Source: Bryobacterales bacterium
Lineage (GTDB): Bacteria > Acidobacteriota > Terriglobia > Bryobacterales > Bryobacteraceae
NCBI GenBank assembly: GCA_003132905.1
Contig: PKZC01000093.1
Span: 17,077 to 34,169 of the forward strand
Length of the DNA stretch: 17,093 nucleotides
Reading direction: 5' to 3'
Shown: one piece after another, positions 6,254-13,843 of the stretch
How the letters are laid out: every line of letters begins with the position of its first letter
How positions within the stretch are numbered: position 1 is the first letter of the stretch
Notes under the pieces: model-generated
Told to the model about the DNA's origin: nothing
Databases searched by the model: none
Seen by the model: only the letters and a program-made list of their open reading frames with translations
Program-made: the position numbers and the translations under genes

Positions 6254-7321
6254 ATGGGTACCAGGAATCGAACGGACATGGCTGTATCTCAAGAGCACAA
6301 AGTTTCGCACTGGCCGAGAGTCGCGTCCATGCTCCTCGCAGCCACGCTGGCCGCAGCCGGCGGACGTCATCTGATCCAGAGAATTCCCATTCCGGGCGAT
6401 TATGGCTGGGATTATCTGACCGCCGACAGCGAAGGACGGCGGCTCTTCGTCTCCCACGACAAAGAAGTGGTTGTGATCGATCTCGATTCCGCGGCGATTA
6501 TTGGAAGAATTCCGGGCAGCGACGTCCACGGCATTGCGATCGTCAGGGCTTTGGGACGCGGCTTCATCAGTGCCACGGATCCAGGTTCCGTGACGATTTT
6601 CGATCTGAAAACGCTCGCCGTCATCGACAAGGTGCGGGTAGGCGCGGATCCGAATGCCATACTCTTCGACCCCAAGACGCAACGAGTGTTCACTGTCGAC
6701 CGTGGCAGCAAGCAGGTGACGGCCATCGATCCGCGGACCGGGAAAATCGTTGGCAGGATCGAAAACCTTGGTGGAAGAACCGAACATGCCGCCTCCGATG
6801 AATCCGGCGCCCTGTTTCTGAACATGCAGGACCGAAACACACTGCTGAAGATCGACGCACAAGCGCTGACCGTGACGGCGACGTGGCCTCTTGCGCCCGC
6901 CTGCGAACAGCCCAGCAGCATGGATATGGACCGCGCCAATGAACGAGTCTTTATTGGATGCCGTAGCGGCGTGATGGCCGTGGTGGACGGAAATACGGGC
7001 CGCATCGTCAACACGCAACCGATCGGCAAAGGTGTGGATGCAACGGAGTTCGATTCGCGCACCGGCATGGTCTACTTTTCGAGCGGCGGCGGCGAAGGCA
7101 CCATGTCGCTCTTTCACCAGGACGCACCGGATGCGTACTCTTTAGTCGAAAACGTGAGGACCCAAGCCGGAGCCCGCACCATGGCACTGGATCGTAAAAC
7201 GGGCCGAGCGTATTTGTCGGTCGCCGAATTCGGCCCACGCCCTCCAGTCCTCCCCAGCGGCCAGCAACCCAGGGCCCCGATGCTTCCAGGCACGTTTTCA
7301 GTACTTGTGATTGGCGAATAG
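6254..7321 (+). CDS. Exported YVTN/YncE-type beta-propeller protein
   Basis: 355-residue protein from ATG 6254. After an n-region with HWPR comes a hydrophobic segment (ASMLLAATLAAAGG), a probable signal peptide. The rest consists of about seven blades of 40-45 residues of the YVTN type: RLFVSHDKEVVVIDLDS, GFISATDPGSVTIFDLKT, RVFTVDRGSKQVTAIDPRT, ALFLNMQDRNTLLKIDAQ, RVFIGCRSGVMAVVDGNT, MVYFSSGGGEGTMSLF and AYLSVAEFG. Such propellers serve as periplasmic binding or scaffolding proteins; the ligand is unknown. ATG 6254 is chosen over farther upstream starts because of the TATAAT just before it and the signal peptide. It is divergent from the DUF4440/DUF6152 pair. Confidence 0.9.
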   Translation: MGTRNRTDMAVSQEHKVSHWPRVASMLLAATLAAAGGRHLIQRIPIPGDYGWDYLTADSEGRRLFVSHDKEVVVIDLDSAAIIGRIPGSDVHGIAIVRALGRGFISATDPGSVTIFDLKTLAVIDKVRVGADPNAILFDPKTQRVFTVDRGSKQVTAIDPRTGKIVGRIENLGGRTEHAASDESGALFLNMQDRNTLLKIDAQALTVTATWPLAPACEQPSSMDMDRANERVFIGCRSGVMAVVDGNTGRIVNTQPIGKGVDATEFDSRTGMVYFSSGGGEGTMSLFHQDAPDAYSLVENVRTQAGARTMALDRKTGRAYLSVAEFGPRPPVLPSGQQPRAPMLPGTFSVLVIGE

Positions 7322-7350
7322 GCCCGGAACGTCGCCTCGCGGGTCGAGAA

Positions 7351-7623
7351 GTGACGAGTCGCGATCGTGATGGCCGTCCGGCCCGGGTGATCGTGGCAAC
7401 TTGCACCTACCACACCACCATCAACGACCTGTGGGACGCTATCACCAACGCGGGCGGATTTGCCAGAGCTCGCATTGAAGGCTCGCGCCGTATCTATTCC
7501 GTGGATTCTAAGCCTCTCCAGGAAGTTGACGCCTGGCTCGACCAGTTTCGCGGGCTTTGGGAACAACGCCTCAAGGCTCTCACTGCGGAGATTGCGAGGG
7601 GCAAACGCGAGCGCCGCCGCTAG
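7351..7623 (+). CDS. Chimeric remnant: SRPBCC N-terminus joined to ArsR-family C-terminus
   Basis: 90 residues, from GTG 7351. Residues 1-33 (MTSRDRDGRPARVIVATCTY, then HTTINDLWDAITN) look like the first strand and helix of an AHSA1/SRPBCC protein, a family whose members normally continue ERIPRWF and run to 150 residues or more. Residues 34-90 look like the wing and last helices of an ArsR-family repressor (RARIEGSRRIYSVDSKPLQEVDAWL, then FRGLWEQRLKAL). The DNA-recognition helix of ArsR and nearly the whole SRPBCC cavity are missing. arsR and SRPBCC genes are commonly adjacent, so a deletion between such neighbours is the simplest origin. Probably nonfunctional, though the reading frame is intact. 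The gap to the upstream propeller gene is 29 bases. Confidence 0.7.
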   Translation: MTSRDRDGRPARVIVATCTYHTTINDLWDAITNAGGFARARIEGSRRIYSVDSKPLQEVDAWLDQFRGLWEQRLKALTAEIARGKRERRR

Positions 7624-7745
7624 AGGGATAGCCAACTGCCGAGTAATATTCTTCCGCGCGTAGGATCAGGAAAGGTGTCTGCCGTCGGATTCCTGGCGCA
7701 CGGGTTCCATTGGTCCTTCAAATGCTTCCTTCCTCCAAAGCATTT
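7624..7745 (+). other. 122-base spacer upstream of the TIGR03437 protein
   Basis: Noncoding spacer. It holds two weak -10-like hexamers, TAATAT (in GAGTAATATTC) and TAGGAT (in GCGTAGGATC), either of which could serve the downstream gene. No terminator hairpin or repeat is evident. Confidence 0.3.
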
Positions 7746-9818
7746 ATGAAAAATAAAGGTGCACTTCCTCCGATATGCCTTCGAGTTGTGGCATTTCTGG
7801 CACACGCTTGTGTCATTGCTCAACTGGCTCCCGCGCAGCCTTGGGGCATATCCAAGGTTCAGAAGCTCCTGACCATCAACCAGAGTGTCATGCCGCAAGC
7901 GGCCTTAAGTCCGGTGGGCGAAGTCTACCTCATTAACTCCGGCGCCAGTCTGACGAAGTCCATATCAAAGCTTGACTCTACTGGCAAAACGCTCTTCACC
8001 ACTACTCTGACGGGAACGTACGAGGCTGGTATAACTTTTGATTCCGCCGCTAACGTCTACGTCACTGGGACGGCCACCATCAGCGGCTTCAGCACAACCG
8101 CGGGGGCGTACCGTTCCACTGCCCCGGGCGATCACGCGGCGTTCGTATGCAAACTCAGCCCAGCAAACGGAACCGTTCAGTACTGTACCTTTCTCGACAC
8201 CACCGGAGACGGTTTCGTCACCGTGGACGGCTCTGGTTCGGTGGCTGTCGTGTTCGGGCCCTCCTCGTCAGGGCCATCCACGAGCGGCGCTCTCAACCAG
8301 GGAAAGAATATCTACGTCGAAAAATTGAACCCGGCCGGCACAGGGCTCGTGTACGCCGCGAGCTTCGGCGGCTCGGTCACCGACTACCCGCAGGATGCCG
8401 TGGCCGACGCGGCGGGCAGCCTCTTTATCACGGGAACCACATACTCGCCCGACTTCCCGACGACGCCAAACGCGGCCGTCACCAGCATTCCATCGGGGCC
8501 TTCAAACTTCACGAGTTTCACCAGCTTCACTGTCAGGCTGAATTCCAGCGGCTCGGCATTTCTGTATTCAACTTTGGGGAACCTTGGCGAGGCGGCCCTC
8601 GGGATCGCTCTCGACCCGTCCGGCGACCCGCAAGTGCTCGAACAAGACGCCGGCAACGATGTCTTCCTGAGGCGGTATAAAGGGGACGGCTCGGGTATTC
8701 TATTCGAAACCCCGCTCCACGTGGCGTACTCTTCAGCCGTGGGCGAGGTTCCCACAATGGCAATCGAAAGCACGGGCGTGACAACCGTTGTGGGCATCAC
8801 GAACAGCATCGCGTTCCCGACCTATCAAGCGGTCCAGACGTGCCAGTTTGCCGCCGCTGATGGAGATCCGAACGGATTCCTCATCCGCGTAGACGGATCA
8901 GGAGATCTGCTTCAATCCACCTGGCTGCAGGGCACTGGACCCACAGAACTTTTCTTCCTCTCCGTCAGCCCCTCTTCCGCGTTCGAACTGGTCTGGAGCA
9001 TCACGGATCCGTCGCAGGGCGCAAACGAACTTGATCTGCTGACTCTCGCGCCTCAAACCACGCCCACACCAGTTAACCTGGCCTGCATCGGCAATTCGGC
9101 CACGCTCACCGGCGCTCCGCTGGCGCCAGGGGAACTTGTTAGTCTGTTCGGAAGCGGTATCGGGCCGATCACCCCCGACGTTGCTCAGCTCGGATCGAAC
9201 GACCTGTTCCCCACTTCCATCTCGAACACGCAAGTTACGTTCGATGGCGTGCCCGCGCCGTTGCTTTACGTCAGCAGTTCGCAAATTAACGCTGTCACTC
9301 CGTTCGGCCTGGCTCCGAATACCACCACTCAGGTCTGTGTCAAATACGAGGGCACGGTCACGAACTGCATTGCGGCGGGTGTCTCCGCAGCCGCTCCGGC
9401 AGTCTTTCTGAACCCGGCTACGCCCAACTATGCCGCAGCCTTGAATCAGGACGGAACTGTGGACTCGCAGCAGAATCCGCTGCATGCCGGGTCGATCATT
9501 ACGCTGTTTGCCACCGGGCTCGGGCACGTCACGCCCGCCCCTGCGGACGGCAGCGTTATCCAGTTCCCGCTTCCAATCCAAGACCTAAAGGTGCAAGTGC
9601 AGGTTCCGAATCCGGACCAGAGTAGCCCAGTACCATATTTCATAACCGCCCTGTACGTCGGGCCAGCTCCTTTGGAGATCGCCGGTTTGAGCCAAATCAA
9701 CGTCCAGATTCCGGGTTTCATGCTGGAATTCTCCGGCGGCCCGCTCATGGTTTGGGTAACGCTGCCCGATGGCACGACGGTGAAGTCGAGTCCTATTTAC
9801 ATATGGATCACTCAGTGA
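7746..9818 (+). CDS. Large exported SBBP-repeat protein with C-terminal TIGR03437 domain
   Basis: 690 residues from ATG 7746. The start was chosen because MKNKGALPP opens a signal peptide (VVAFLAHACVIAQLAPAQ); ATG 7722 and TTG 7710 are in-frame alternatives. Residues about 30-430 contain SBBP-type propeller repeats, for example TGLVYAASFGGS followed by DAVADAAGSLFITGTTYSPDFPTTPNA. From about residue 443 to the end is the domain described as TIGR03437: APGELVSLFGSGIGP, SNTQVTFDGVPAPLLYVSSS, QINAVTPFGL, GSIITLFATGLG, LEIAGLSQINVQIP. That domain is abundant in Solibacter-type acidobacteria. Likely cell-surface or secreted; molecular role unknown. The STAS gene follows 44 bases downstream. Confidence 0.93.
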   Translation: MKNKGALPPICLRVVAFLAHACVIAQLAPAQPWGISKVQKLLTINQSVMPQAALSPVGEVYLINSGASLTKSISKLDSTGKTLFTTTLTGTYEAGITFDSAANVYVTGTATISGFSTTAGAYRSTAPGDHAAFVCKLSPANGTVQYCTFLDTTGDGFVTVDGSGSVAVVFGPSSSGPSTSGALNQGKNIYVEKLNPAGTGLVYAASFGGSVTDYPQDAVADAAGSLFITGTTYSPDFPTTPNAAVTSIPSGPSNFTSFTSFTVRLNSSGSAFLYSTLGNLGEAALGIALDPSGDPQVLEQDAGNDVFLRRYKGDGSGILFETPLHVAYSSAVGEVPTMAIESTGVTTVVGITNSIAFPTYQAVQTCQFAAADGDPNGFLIRVDGSGDLLQSTWLQGTGPTELFFLSVSPSSAFELVWSITDPSQGANELDLLTLAPQTTPTPVNLACIGNSATLTGAPLAPGELVSLFGSGIGPITPDVAQLGSNDLFPTSISNTQVTFDGVPAPLLYVSSSQINAVTPFGLAPNTTTQVCVKYEGTVTNCIAAGVSAAAPAVFLNPATPNYAAALNQDGTVDSQQNPLHAGSIITLFATGLGHVTPAPADGSVIQFPLPIQDLKVQVQVPNPDQSSPVPYFITALYVGPAPLEIAGLSQINVQIPGFMLEFSGGPLMVWVTLPDGTTVKSSPIYIWITQ

Positions 9819-9841
9819 AATTCGCTACAACAGCAGTGAGC

Positions 9842-9847
9842 TAGAAT
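9842..9847 (+). promoter_or_regulatory. Possible -10 (TAGAAT) before the STAS gene
   Basis: TAGAAT matches five of six -10 consensus bases and lies 15 bases before ATG 9863, leaving room for a short leader. A weak AGG (9856-9858) lies 4 bases before the ATG. No -35 is clear. Confidence 0.35.
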
Positions 9848-9862
9848 CAGCTAACAGGTCCC

Positions 9863-10222
9863 ATGGTAGAAACCAAGACTCAACAGATCGGCGACGTGAC
9901 GGTTGTAGAGATGTCCGGCCGCCTGCATCTGGGCAATTCGCTCAGTTACGCCGAGAATGCCATCATCCGTCTGATCGATGGCGGTACCCGAAAGCTGGTG
10001 ATCGATCTGGCCCAGTTGAACCATATAGACAGCTCGGGACTGGGGATGCTGATCTACTGCGGCGGACGCATGGAGCAAAGCGGTGGCCGGATGCGTGTCG
10101 CAGGCGCTGGCGCTACAGTGGCACGCGTATTTGAAATTGCTCACGCAGACCGCGTGCTTCAATTCGACGCCGATCTTGCATTGGCTTGCAGCCATCTATC
10201 AGCGGAAAGCGCCGCGGGTTGA
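9863..10222 (+). CDS. STAS-domain protein (anti-sigma factor antagonist type)
   Basis: 119-residue single STAS domain, cytoplasmic, of the SpoIIAA/RsbV type. In characterised systems such proteins bind an anti-sigma kinase and are switched by serine phosphorylation. Visible features: strand VTVVEMSGRLHLGN (12-25), LVIDLAQLNHIDSSGLGML (45-63) with D56-S57-S58-G59-L60-G61, in which the serine pair is the usual phosphorylation site, and the RMRVAGAGATVARVFEIA helix unit (77-94). No anti-sigma kinase, phosphatase or sigma factor gene lies next to it, so its partner is elsewhere. It converges on the exported lipoprotein-sorting-like gene with a 4-base gap. Confidence 0.93.
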   Translation: MVETKTQQIGDVTVVEMSGRLHLGNSLSYAENAIIRLIDGGTRKLVIDLAQLNHIDSSGLGMLIYCGGRMEQSGGRMRVAGAGATVARVFEIAHADRVLQFDADLALACSHLSAESAAG

Positions 10223-10226
10223 GGCC

Positions 10227-11060
10227 CTACTGCGTCGCAACCACTCTTGAATCCACCTGGAATTTACGATAGTTATTCCAAGTGGTCTCTTCCTCGCCTA
10301 CCAGCTTCTTCAGCAGACCTAGCCGTGCCGCGCCTTGCACCAGTTCGCGTTTAGGCAACCATACTTCGTCGTTCACGCGCGTCTGCTCGAACACCAGCTT
10401 CGCGCCGGGACTCAATCGCGCGATAAACAAACCAAACGAAATCGTCGCGGTTGTTTCGGCCTCCAGCCGCACCCATTGATACTCGGCCTTATCGATCCAA
10501 ACTTTGGCTTGGACCTTGAGCAGCGGTTTCGCGTCGCCGCGCTTCGGCCGCGCCCCCGGTTTAGGCGTCGCCGAGATAACCCAGACATCGTGCCCGTCGA
10601 TCTTTTCATCGCCGATCAGTTTGAAATCGAACAGATCGGGAACCTCGCGCAGAAACTCGCGATCCTTCTCGCGCTCTTTTTCGAAATCAGTCTCCCGACG
10701 CATGCGCTGTTGCGGCGTTTCATTCGCCCGCTTGGCGACGGCTTGATCCAGTTTTTCCTGCTCTTTGCTCTGATCCTGGGCCGGGAGCGGCTGGCCATTG
10801 CGCTCCAGCATGCGGCGATGCGGCTCGCCATAGACCACCACGGTCTCCCATTTTTCGATCTTTTGCGATTTCACTTGCCCGCTCGAATCCAACAGGCGAT
10901 CGGTTTGCTGCGCGATCCAGGTGTAGTCCTTCATGCGCTGCCAGTTGGATTGATCCAGATCGACGGACTTGCGCACGATCTCGCGCGCGTCCACTGGACC
11001 GCCTTGAGCGAACAACGTGCTCCCTGCCAGGAGCAATGCCGCAGCTAGCCCAGCGACCAT
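10227..11060 (-). CDS. Exported protein, LolA/outer-membrane lipoprotein-sorting-like
   Basis: 277 residues with a signal peptide (MVAGLAAALLLAGSTLFAQ). The mature part begins DAREIVRKSVDLDQSN and has a charged helical middle (about 100-140, rich in K/E/R/Q), then strands DFKLIGDEKIDGHDVWVISATPK, KVWIDKAEYQWVRLEAET, KLVFEQTRVNDEVWLPKRE and NNYRKFQVDSRV. This succession resembles LolA/LppX-like half-barrels, which carry lipids or lipoproteins; assignment is by pattern only. The start ATG 11060 lies within the end of the metallohydrolase gene (16-base overlap), which suggests a shared transcript and translational coupling. Confidence 0.75.
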   Translation of the reverse strand: MVAGLAAALLLAGSTLFAQGGPVDAREIVRKSVDLDQSNWQRMKDYTWIAQQTDRLLDSSGQVKSQKIEKWETVVVYGEPHRRMLERNGQPLPAQDQSKEQEKLDQAVAKRANETPQQRMRRETDFEKEREKDREFLREVPDLFDFKLIGDEKIDGHDVWVISATPKPGARPKRGDAKPLLKVQAKVWIDKAEYQWVRLEAETTATISFGLFIARLSPGAKLVFEQTRVNDEVWLPKRELVQGAARLGLLKKLVGEEETTWNNYRKFQVDSRVVATQ

Positions 11061-12013
11061 TCTTGCCCCACTCGGGTTGTCACTACACGATCGGGATGAT
11101 TGCCGGCTGCCGCAAGAAAGCGCTGCACCGGCTCAAGATAAGGTTCGCGGCTCAAACGGAAGGTCTGATGATGCACCGGCAGCAAGTGCTCGGCCCCGCA
11201 ATCGTCGCCCATGCGCCATGCCTCTTCCGGATTGCAGTGCACGTAGATCCAGGGATCGTACGCCCCAATAGGCAGGATCGCCAGATCCACCGGCTTCTTG
11301 GCCTTCGCCACTCTGAATGAGTCCGTCAAAGCCGTGTCGCCGCCAAACACCACGCGATGCCGCGCGGTCTCGATCAGATATCCGTTGTAGCCGCGATGGA
11401 CGTCCGAGCGCACCCGGGCACCCCAATGCTTCACACGAATTCCCAAAATCGACAGCGGACCCACGCGCACGCGCTCGTCCCAGCCCACTTCCTGCACGCT
11501 CTGATAGCGGGGCACACGCAACAGGTCGCTGGTATATTTCGCCGTTACCACGGCCGTTCCGGCGCGTTCCAAGCTACGCAGCGTGGCCAGATCGAAATGA
11601 TCGAAATGCGCATGCGAAAGCAAAATCAAATCGATATGCGGTAACTGCGCGCGGCTAACCGCGGGCGCAACCAAGCGACGCAATCCCACGGTCACCGGCC
11701 CCATCCGCACTCCGCAGCGTGCGCCCAAGACTGGATCGGTCAAGATAGTGAATCCGTCGATCTTCAACAACACCGTGCTGTGTCCCAGCCACGCCGCGTG
11801 CAATCCGTGATCGGCCCAAAGTTTGGGATGCGGAGTAAAAGGCGCCGGCGGCACGGCGCAGCGACGTTCTTCGCGATAGCGCTTGAAATATTCAGGCGCC
11901 GCTTTGCGCGCATATCGCGCCGCTCCAGCCCACTGTCCCAATCTCGCATTGCGAGATAATTTGCCAGTCAAAACATCACCAGCCAAAACGTTCTTCCTTC
12001 CACGGATCGCCAT
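11045..12013 (-). CDS. MBL-fold metallohydrolase, NAPE-PLD/UlaG-like
   Basis: 322 residues from ATG 12013. It belongs to the beta-lactamase-fold group that includes NAPE-hydrolysing phospholipase D and UlaG. Landmarks: LHAAWLGHSTVLLKIDGFTI, LTDPVLGARCGVRMGP, the metal motif H134-x-H136-x-D138-H139 (SHAHFDHFD), GYLIETARHRVVFGGDTAL and LPVHHQTFRLS. Mobile Arg/Lys-rich N-terminus, no signal peptide. The start is uncertain: ATG 12013 overlaps the upstream oxidoreductase gene by 38 bases, while TTG 11986 or 11971 would overlap less or follow it directly. None has a strong ribosome binding site. The tight arrangement with both neighbours indicates an operon. A phosphodiester or phospholipid substrate is possible but unproven. 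Confidence 0.88.
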   Translation of the reverse strand: MAIRGRKNVLAGDVLTGKLSRNARLGQWAGAARYARKAAPEYFKRYREERRCAVPPAPFTPHPKLWADHGLHAAWLGHSTVLLKIDGFTILTDPVLGARCGVRMGPVTVGLRRLVAPAVSRAQLPHIDLILLSHAHFDHFDLATLRSLERAGTAVVTAKYTSDLLRVPRYQSVQEVGWDERVRVGPLSILGIRVKHWGARVRSDVHRGYNGYLIETARHRVVFGGDTALTDSFRVAKAKKPVDLAILPIGAYDPWIYVHCNPEEAWRMGDDCGAEHLLPVHHQTFRLSREPYLEPVQRFLAAAGNHPDRVVTTRVGQEWSLG

Positions 12014-12647
12014 GCATGTGGTATCCGTTCCGCTCCCAAAATCCGGCCTTGTCGCGATCCAGCAGTTCCAGGCCCGCGATCCACTTCGCGCTCTTCCAGG
12101 CGTACAATTGCGGCACAATCAGCCGCGCCGGCCCGCCATGCTCCTCAGTCAGCGGTTGGCCATCGTGCAGAAACGCCACCAGGGCATCTTCCGCCAAGAA
12201 ATCGGCCAGAGGAAGATTCGTACTGAACCCCGAATCATACCCGCGCGCTAGCACGTACTCCGCCTGAGGCAACGCGCCGCCCGCCAGATCGATCAACTGG
12301 CGCGTCGAAACTCCTTCCCATGTGTTGCCCAATCGCGACCAGTGCGTCACACAATGGAAATCGGCAAAAACCTTTACGCGCTCTAGTTGCTGAAACTCCT
12401 GCCAGGTCCATTCCTTGGGATTCGCCACTAAACCGCCGATCCAGAACTTCCAACGCTCGAGCGTAATCGGAGGCGCGCCGCTGGCATCCAGAGTGGGCCA
12501 TTTTCGCGTCCGGCTCTGTCCCGGCGGGATGCGATTGGGCCGCCTGGTGTCGGGACTCACGATAACGCCCGTCCCGGCATCCTCAGCAGTAGGAACACGC
12601 TCCTCTTGAGTTTTGTTTTGGTCCATGGCAAACATAGGCGCCAACAT
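11976..12647 (-). CDS. Sulfite oxidase-like molybdopterin oxidoreductase (YuiH type)
   Basis: 223 residues, molybdopterin-binding domain of the sulfite-oxidase superfamily. Diagnostic stretches: RIPPGQSRTRKWPTL (39-53), WIGGLVANP (69-77), ADFHCVTHWSRLGN (95-108) where C99 is the expected molybdenum ligand, EHGGPARLIVPQLYAWKSAKW, and GFWERNGYHMHGDPWKEERF at the end. No Tat or Sec signal and no dimerisation domain, so it is the small soluble form. The substrate is unknown. The longest start is ATG 12647; ATGs 12635 and 12626 are in frame and equally possible. It is probably the first gene of the operon with the metallohydrolase and LolA-like genes, and divergent from the hypothetical pair. Confidence 0.92.
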   Translation of the reverse strand: MLAPMFAMDQNKTQEERVPTAEDAGTGVIVSPDTRRPNRIPPGQSRTRKWPTLDASGAPPITLERWKFWIGGLVANPKEWTWQEFQQLERVKVFADFHCVTHWSRLGNTWEGVSTRQLIDLAGGALPQAEYVLARGYDSGFSTNLPLADFLAEDALVAFLHDGQPLTEEHGGPARLIVPQLYAWKSAKWIAGLELLDRDKAGFWERNGYHMHGDPWKEERFGW

Positions 12648-12678
12648 CCGGTGAGAGTTTCAGCGGGATCGAACTACT

Positions 12679-12684
12679 TACAAC
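12679..12684 (+). promoter_or_regulatory. -10-like TACAAC before the hypothetical pair
   Basis: TACAAC (four of six consensus bases) ends 6 bases before ATG 12691, the same spacing as other probable leaderless starts in the window. No Shine-Dalgarno lies between. The element is weak on its own. Confidence 0.35.
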
Positions 12685-12690
12685 TTCAGT

Positions 12691-13149
12691 ATGACATCCC
12701 CAAAACTCGCTGCGCTGGTAGTCCTCTTCTGTGGCGCCCTTGCCAGCCGGGACCTGGGCGGCCGTGCCGAATACGTCGGCGGTACTATCACGCAAATCCC
12801 CGCCGGATGCCAGGGAACCGTGCAAGCCCAGGACGAGCGCTTCTTTGTCTTCTATTCCGGCAAAGCCAGCTGGCGCGTGCCCTACGAAAAGATCAACCTG
12901 GTGGAATACGGCGAAAAGGTGGATCGCCGGTATATCGCGGCCGTCCTGGTCTCGCCGCTTTTCCTGCTCGCCAAAAAGCGCCAACATTTCCTCACCGTTG
13001 GTTACTCCGACGAAGAAGATCATCAACAGGCCATGATTTTCAAAATCAACAAGGACGACATCCGCGCCACGCTGGTGGTCTTGGAGGCGCGCACGGGACG
13101 GAAAGTGGAGTACCAGGACGACGACGCTCGCAAGAGCGGAAAGGGCTGA
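12691..13149 (+). CDS. Exported hypothetical protein, first gene of a two-gene unit
   Basis: 152 residues, not recognised. A signal-like segment (MTSPKLAALVVLFCGALAS) precedes a mostly beta mature part: RAEYVGGTITQIPAGCQGTV, then RFFVFYSGKASWRVPYEKI, NLVEYGEKVDRRY, and RQHFLTVGYSDEEDHQQAMIF, a succession like a pleckstrin- or GRAM-like barrel built to read or hold a small ligand. Between the halves, IAAVLVSPLFLLAKKRQ (96-112) is hydrophobic and could be a membrane-associated hairpin. The gene is followed after 2 bases by the next exported protein, so they should be cotranscribed. Function unknown. Confidence 0.8.
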   Translation: MTSPKLAALVVLFCGALASRDLGGRAEYVGGTITQIPAGCQGTVQAQDERFFVFYSGKASWRVPYEKINLVEYGEKVDRRYIAAVLVSPLFLLAKKRQHFLTVGYSDEEDHQQAMIFKINKDDIRATLVVLEARTGRKVEYQDDDARKSGKG

Positions 13150-13151
13150 GC

Positions 13152-13787
13152 ATGCCTTGGTTTTTATTCGCTGTCTTATTATTTGCGCCCTATTTAGAAC
13201 AGACGCCCGAGGAGGAGGCGGCGGAGCACTTGAGCAAGGTCCGCCGCATTTACATCGCAATCCTTACCGGCGGCGATGCCGCGCTCCAGCTCAGGGACCT
13301 GCTGATGACCAGCCTGCACAATTCCAAGCAGTTCATCATCACCGAAGATGAAGACAAGGCCGATGCGACGCTGAAGGGCGCGGGCGATGACGACGTCTTC
13401 ACCGACACTTTTCAATCATCGGAAGGCATAAACGCGCACTCCCAGATCAGCACCGGATCGAGCGAAGGCCTGCGAAATTACTCCAGCAGTAGCAGCAACC
13501 GCTCTGGCCAGCTCACCGTCGGCGAAAACGATAGCCGGCGCGACGAAGAGCGCAAGCACGAAGCCATCGCAACGGTACGGCTGGTCAGTAAAGACGGAGA
13601 CGTCATCTGGTCGGCCACCGCCGAAAGTCTAGGGGCTAAATTCATGGGCGCCAGCGCCGACGTCGCTGATAAAATCGCGAAACGGCTGGTGAGCGATTAC
13701 AAAGCCGCGAAACAGGAGGTAGCAAGTCAGACCACTATCACCACGACAGCCGCCCCCAGCGCCGCGTCCGTACCGGCAACGAAGTAG
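13152..13787 (+). CDS. Exported hypothetical protein, CsgG/TolB-N-like fold suggested
   Basis: 211 residues from ATG 13152, 2 bases after the previous stop. The N-terminal hydrophobic run MPWFLFAVLLFAPYL is a probable signal peptide. Then HLSKVRRIYIAILTGGDAALQLRDLL and HNSKQFIITEDEDKADATLKGAG follow the pattern of CsgG/TolB-N/LpoB-type domains (a strand, a helix that ends 'RD.L', then 'F.ItEdeekADa.LkG'). A serine-rich low-complexity loop follows (about 98-125), then ATVRLVSKDGDVIWSATAES and a DVADKIAKRLVSDYKAA helix. The tail is Thr/Ala/Pro-rich. Such proteins usually sit in the periplasm and take part in envelope assembly. The farther upstream in-frame start is ignored because it would run across the preceding gene. 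Confidence 0.8.
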   Translation: MPWFLFAVLLFAPYLEQTPEEEAAEHLSKVRRIYIAILTGGDAALQLRDLLMTSLHNSKQFIITEDEDKADATLKGAGDDDVFTDTFQSSEGINAHSQISTGSSEGLRNYSSSSSNRSGQLTVGENDSRRDEERKHEAIATVRLVSKDGDVIWSATAESLGAKFMGASADVADKIAKRLVSDYKAAKQEVASQTTITTTAAPSAASVPATK

Positions 13788-13843
13788 GCCAGCATCAAAG
13801 TTTCATCCGCCATGGTCGAAGTCATAGTTGATAGCCAACCTCT

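Noticed and set aside
6065..7117. Long open frame (350 codons) on the minus strand opposite the beta-propeller gene
   Set aside because: The protein has no domain-like pattern, is rich in H and R as expected from the antisense of a GC-rich gene, and the plus-strand frame has a clear propeller, signal peptide and promoter. Only its last codons matter, as the frame of the displaced ATG at 6166.
8898..9581. Open frame of 227 codons on the minus strand opposite the TIGR03437 domain
   Set aside because: The plus strand encodes a well-recognised domain here; the antisense frame is a codon-bias shadow.
10335..11048. Open frame of 237 codons on the plus strand opposite the LolA-like gene
   Set aside because: Antisense composition, no recognisable motif; the minus-strand gene has a signal peptide and operon context.
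12583..13260. Open frame of 225 codons on the minus strand crossing 12626-13260
   Set aside because: It lies opposite two genes with signal peptides and covers the divergent promoter; no motif supports it.
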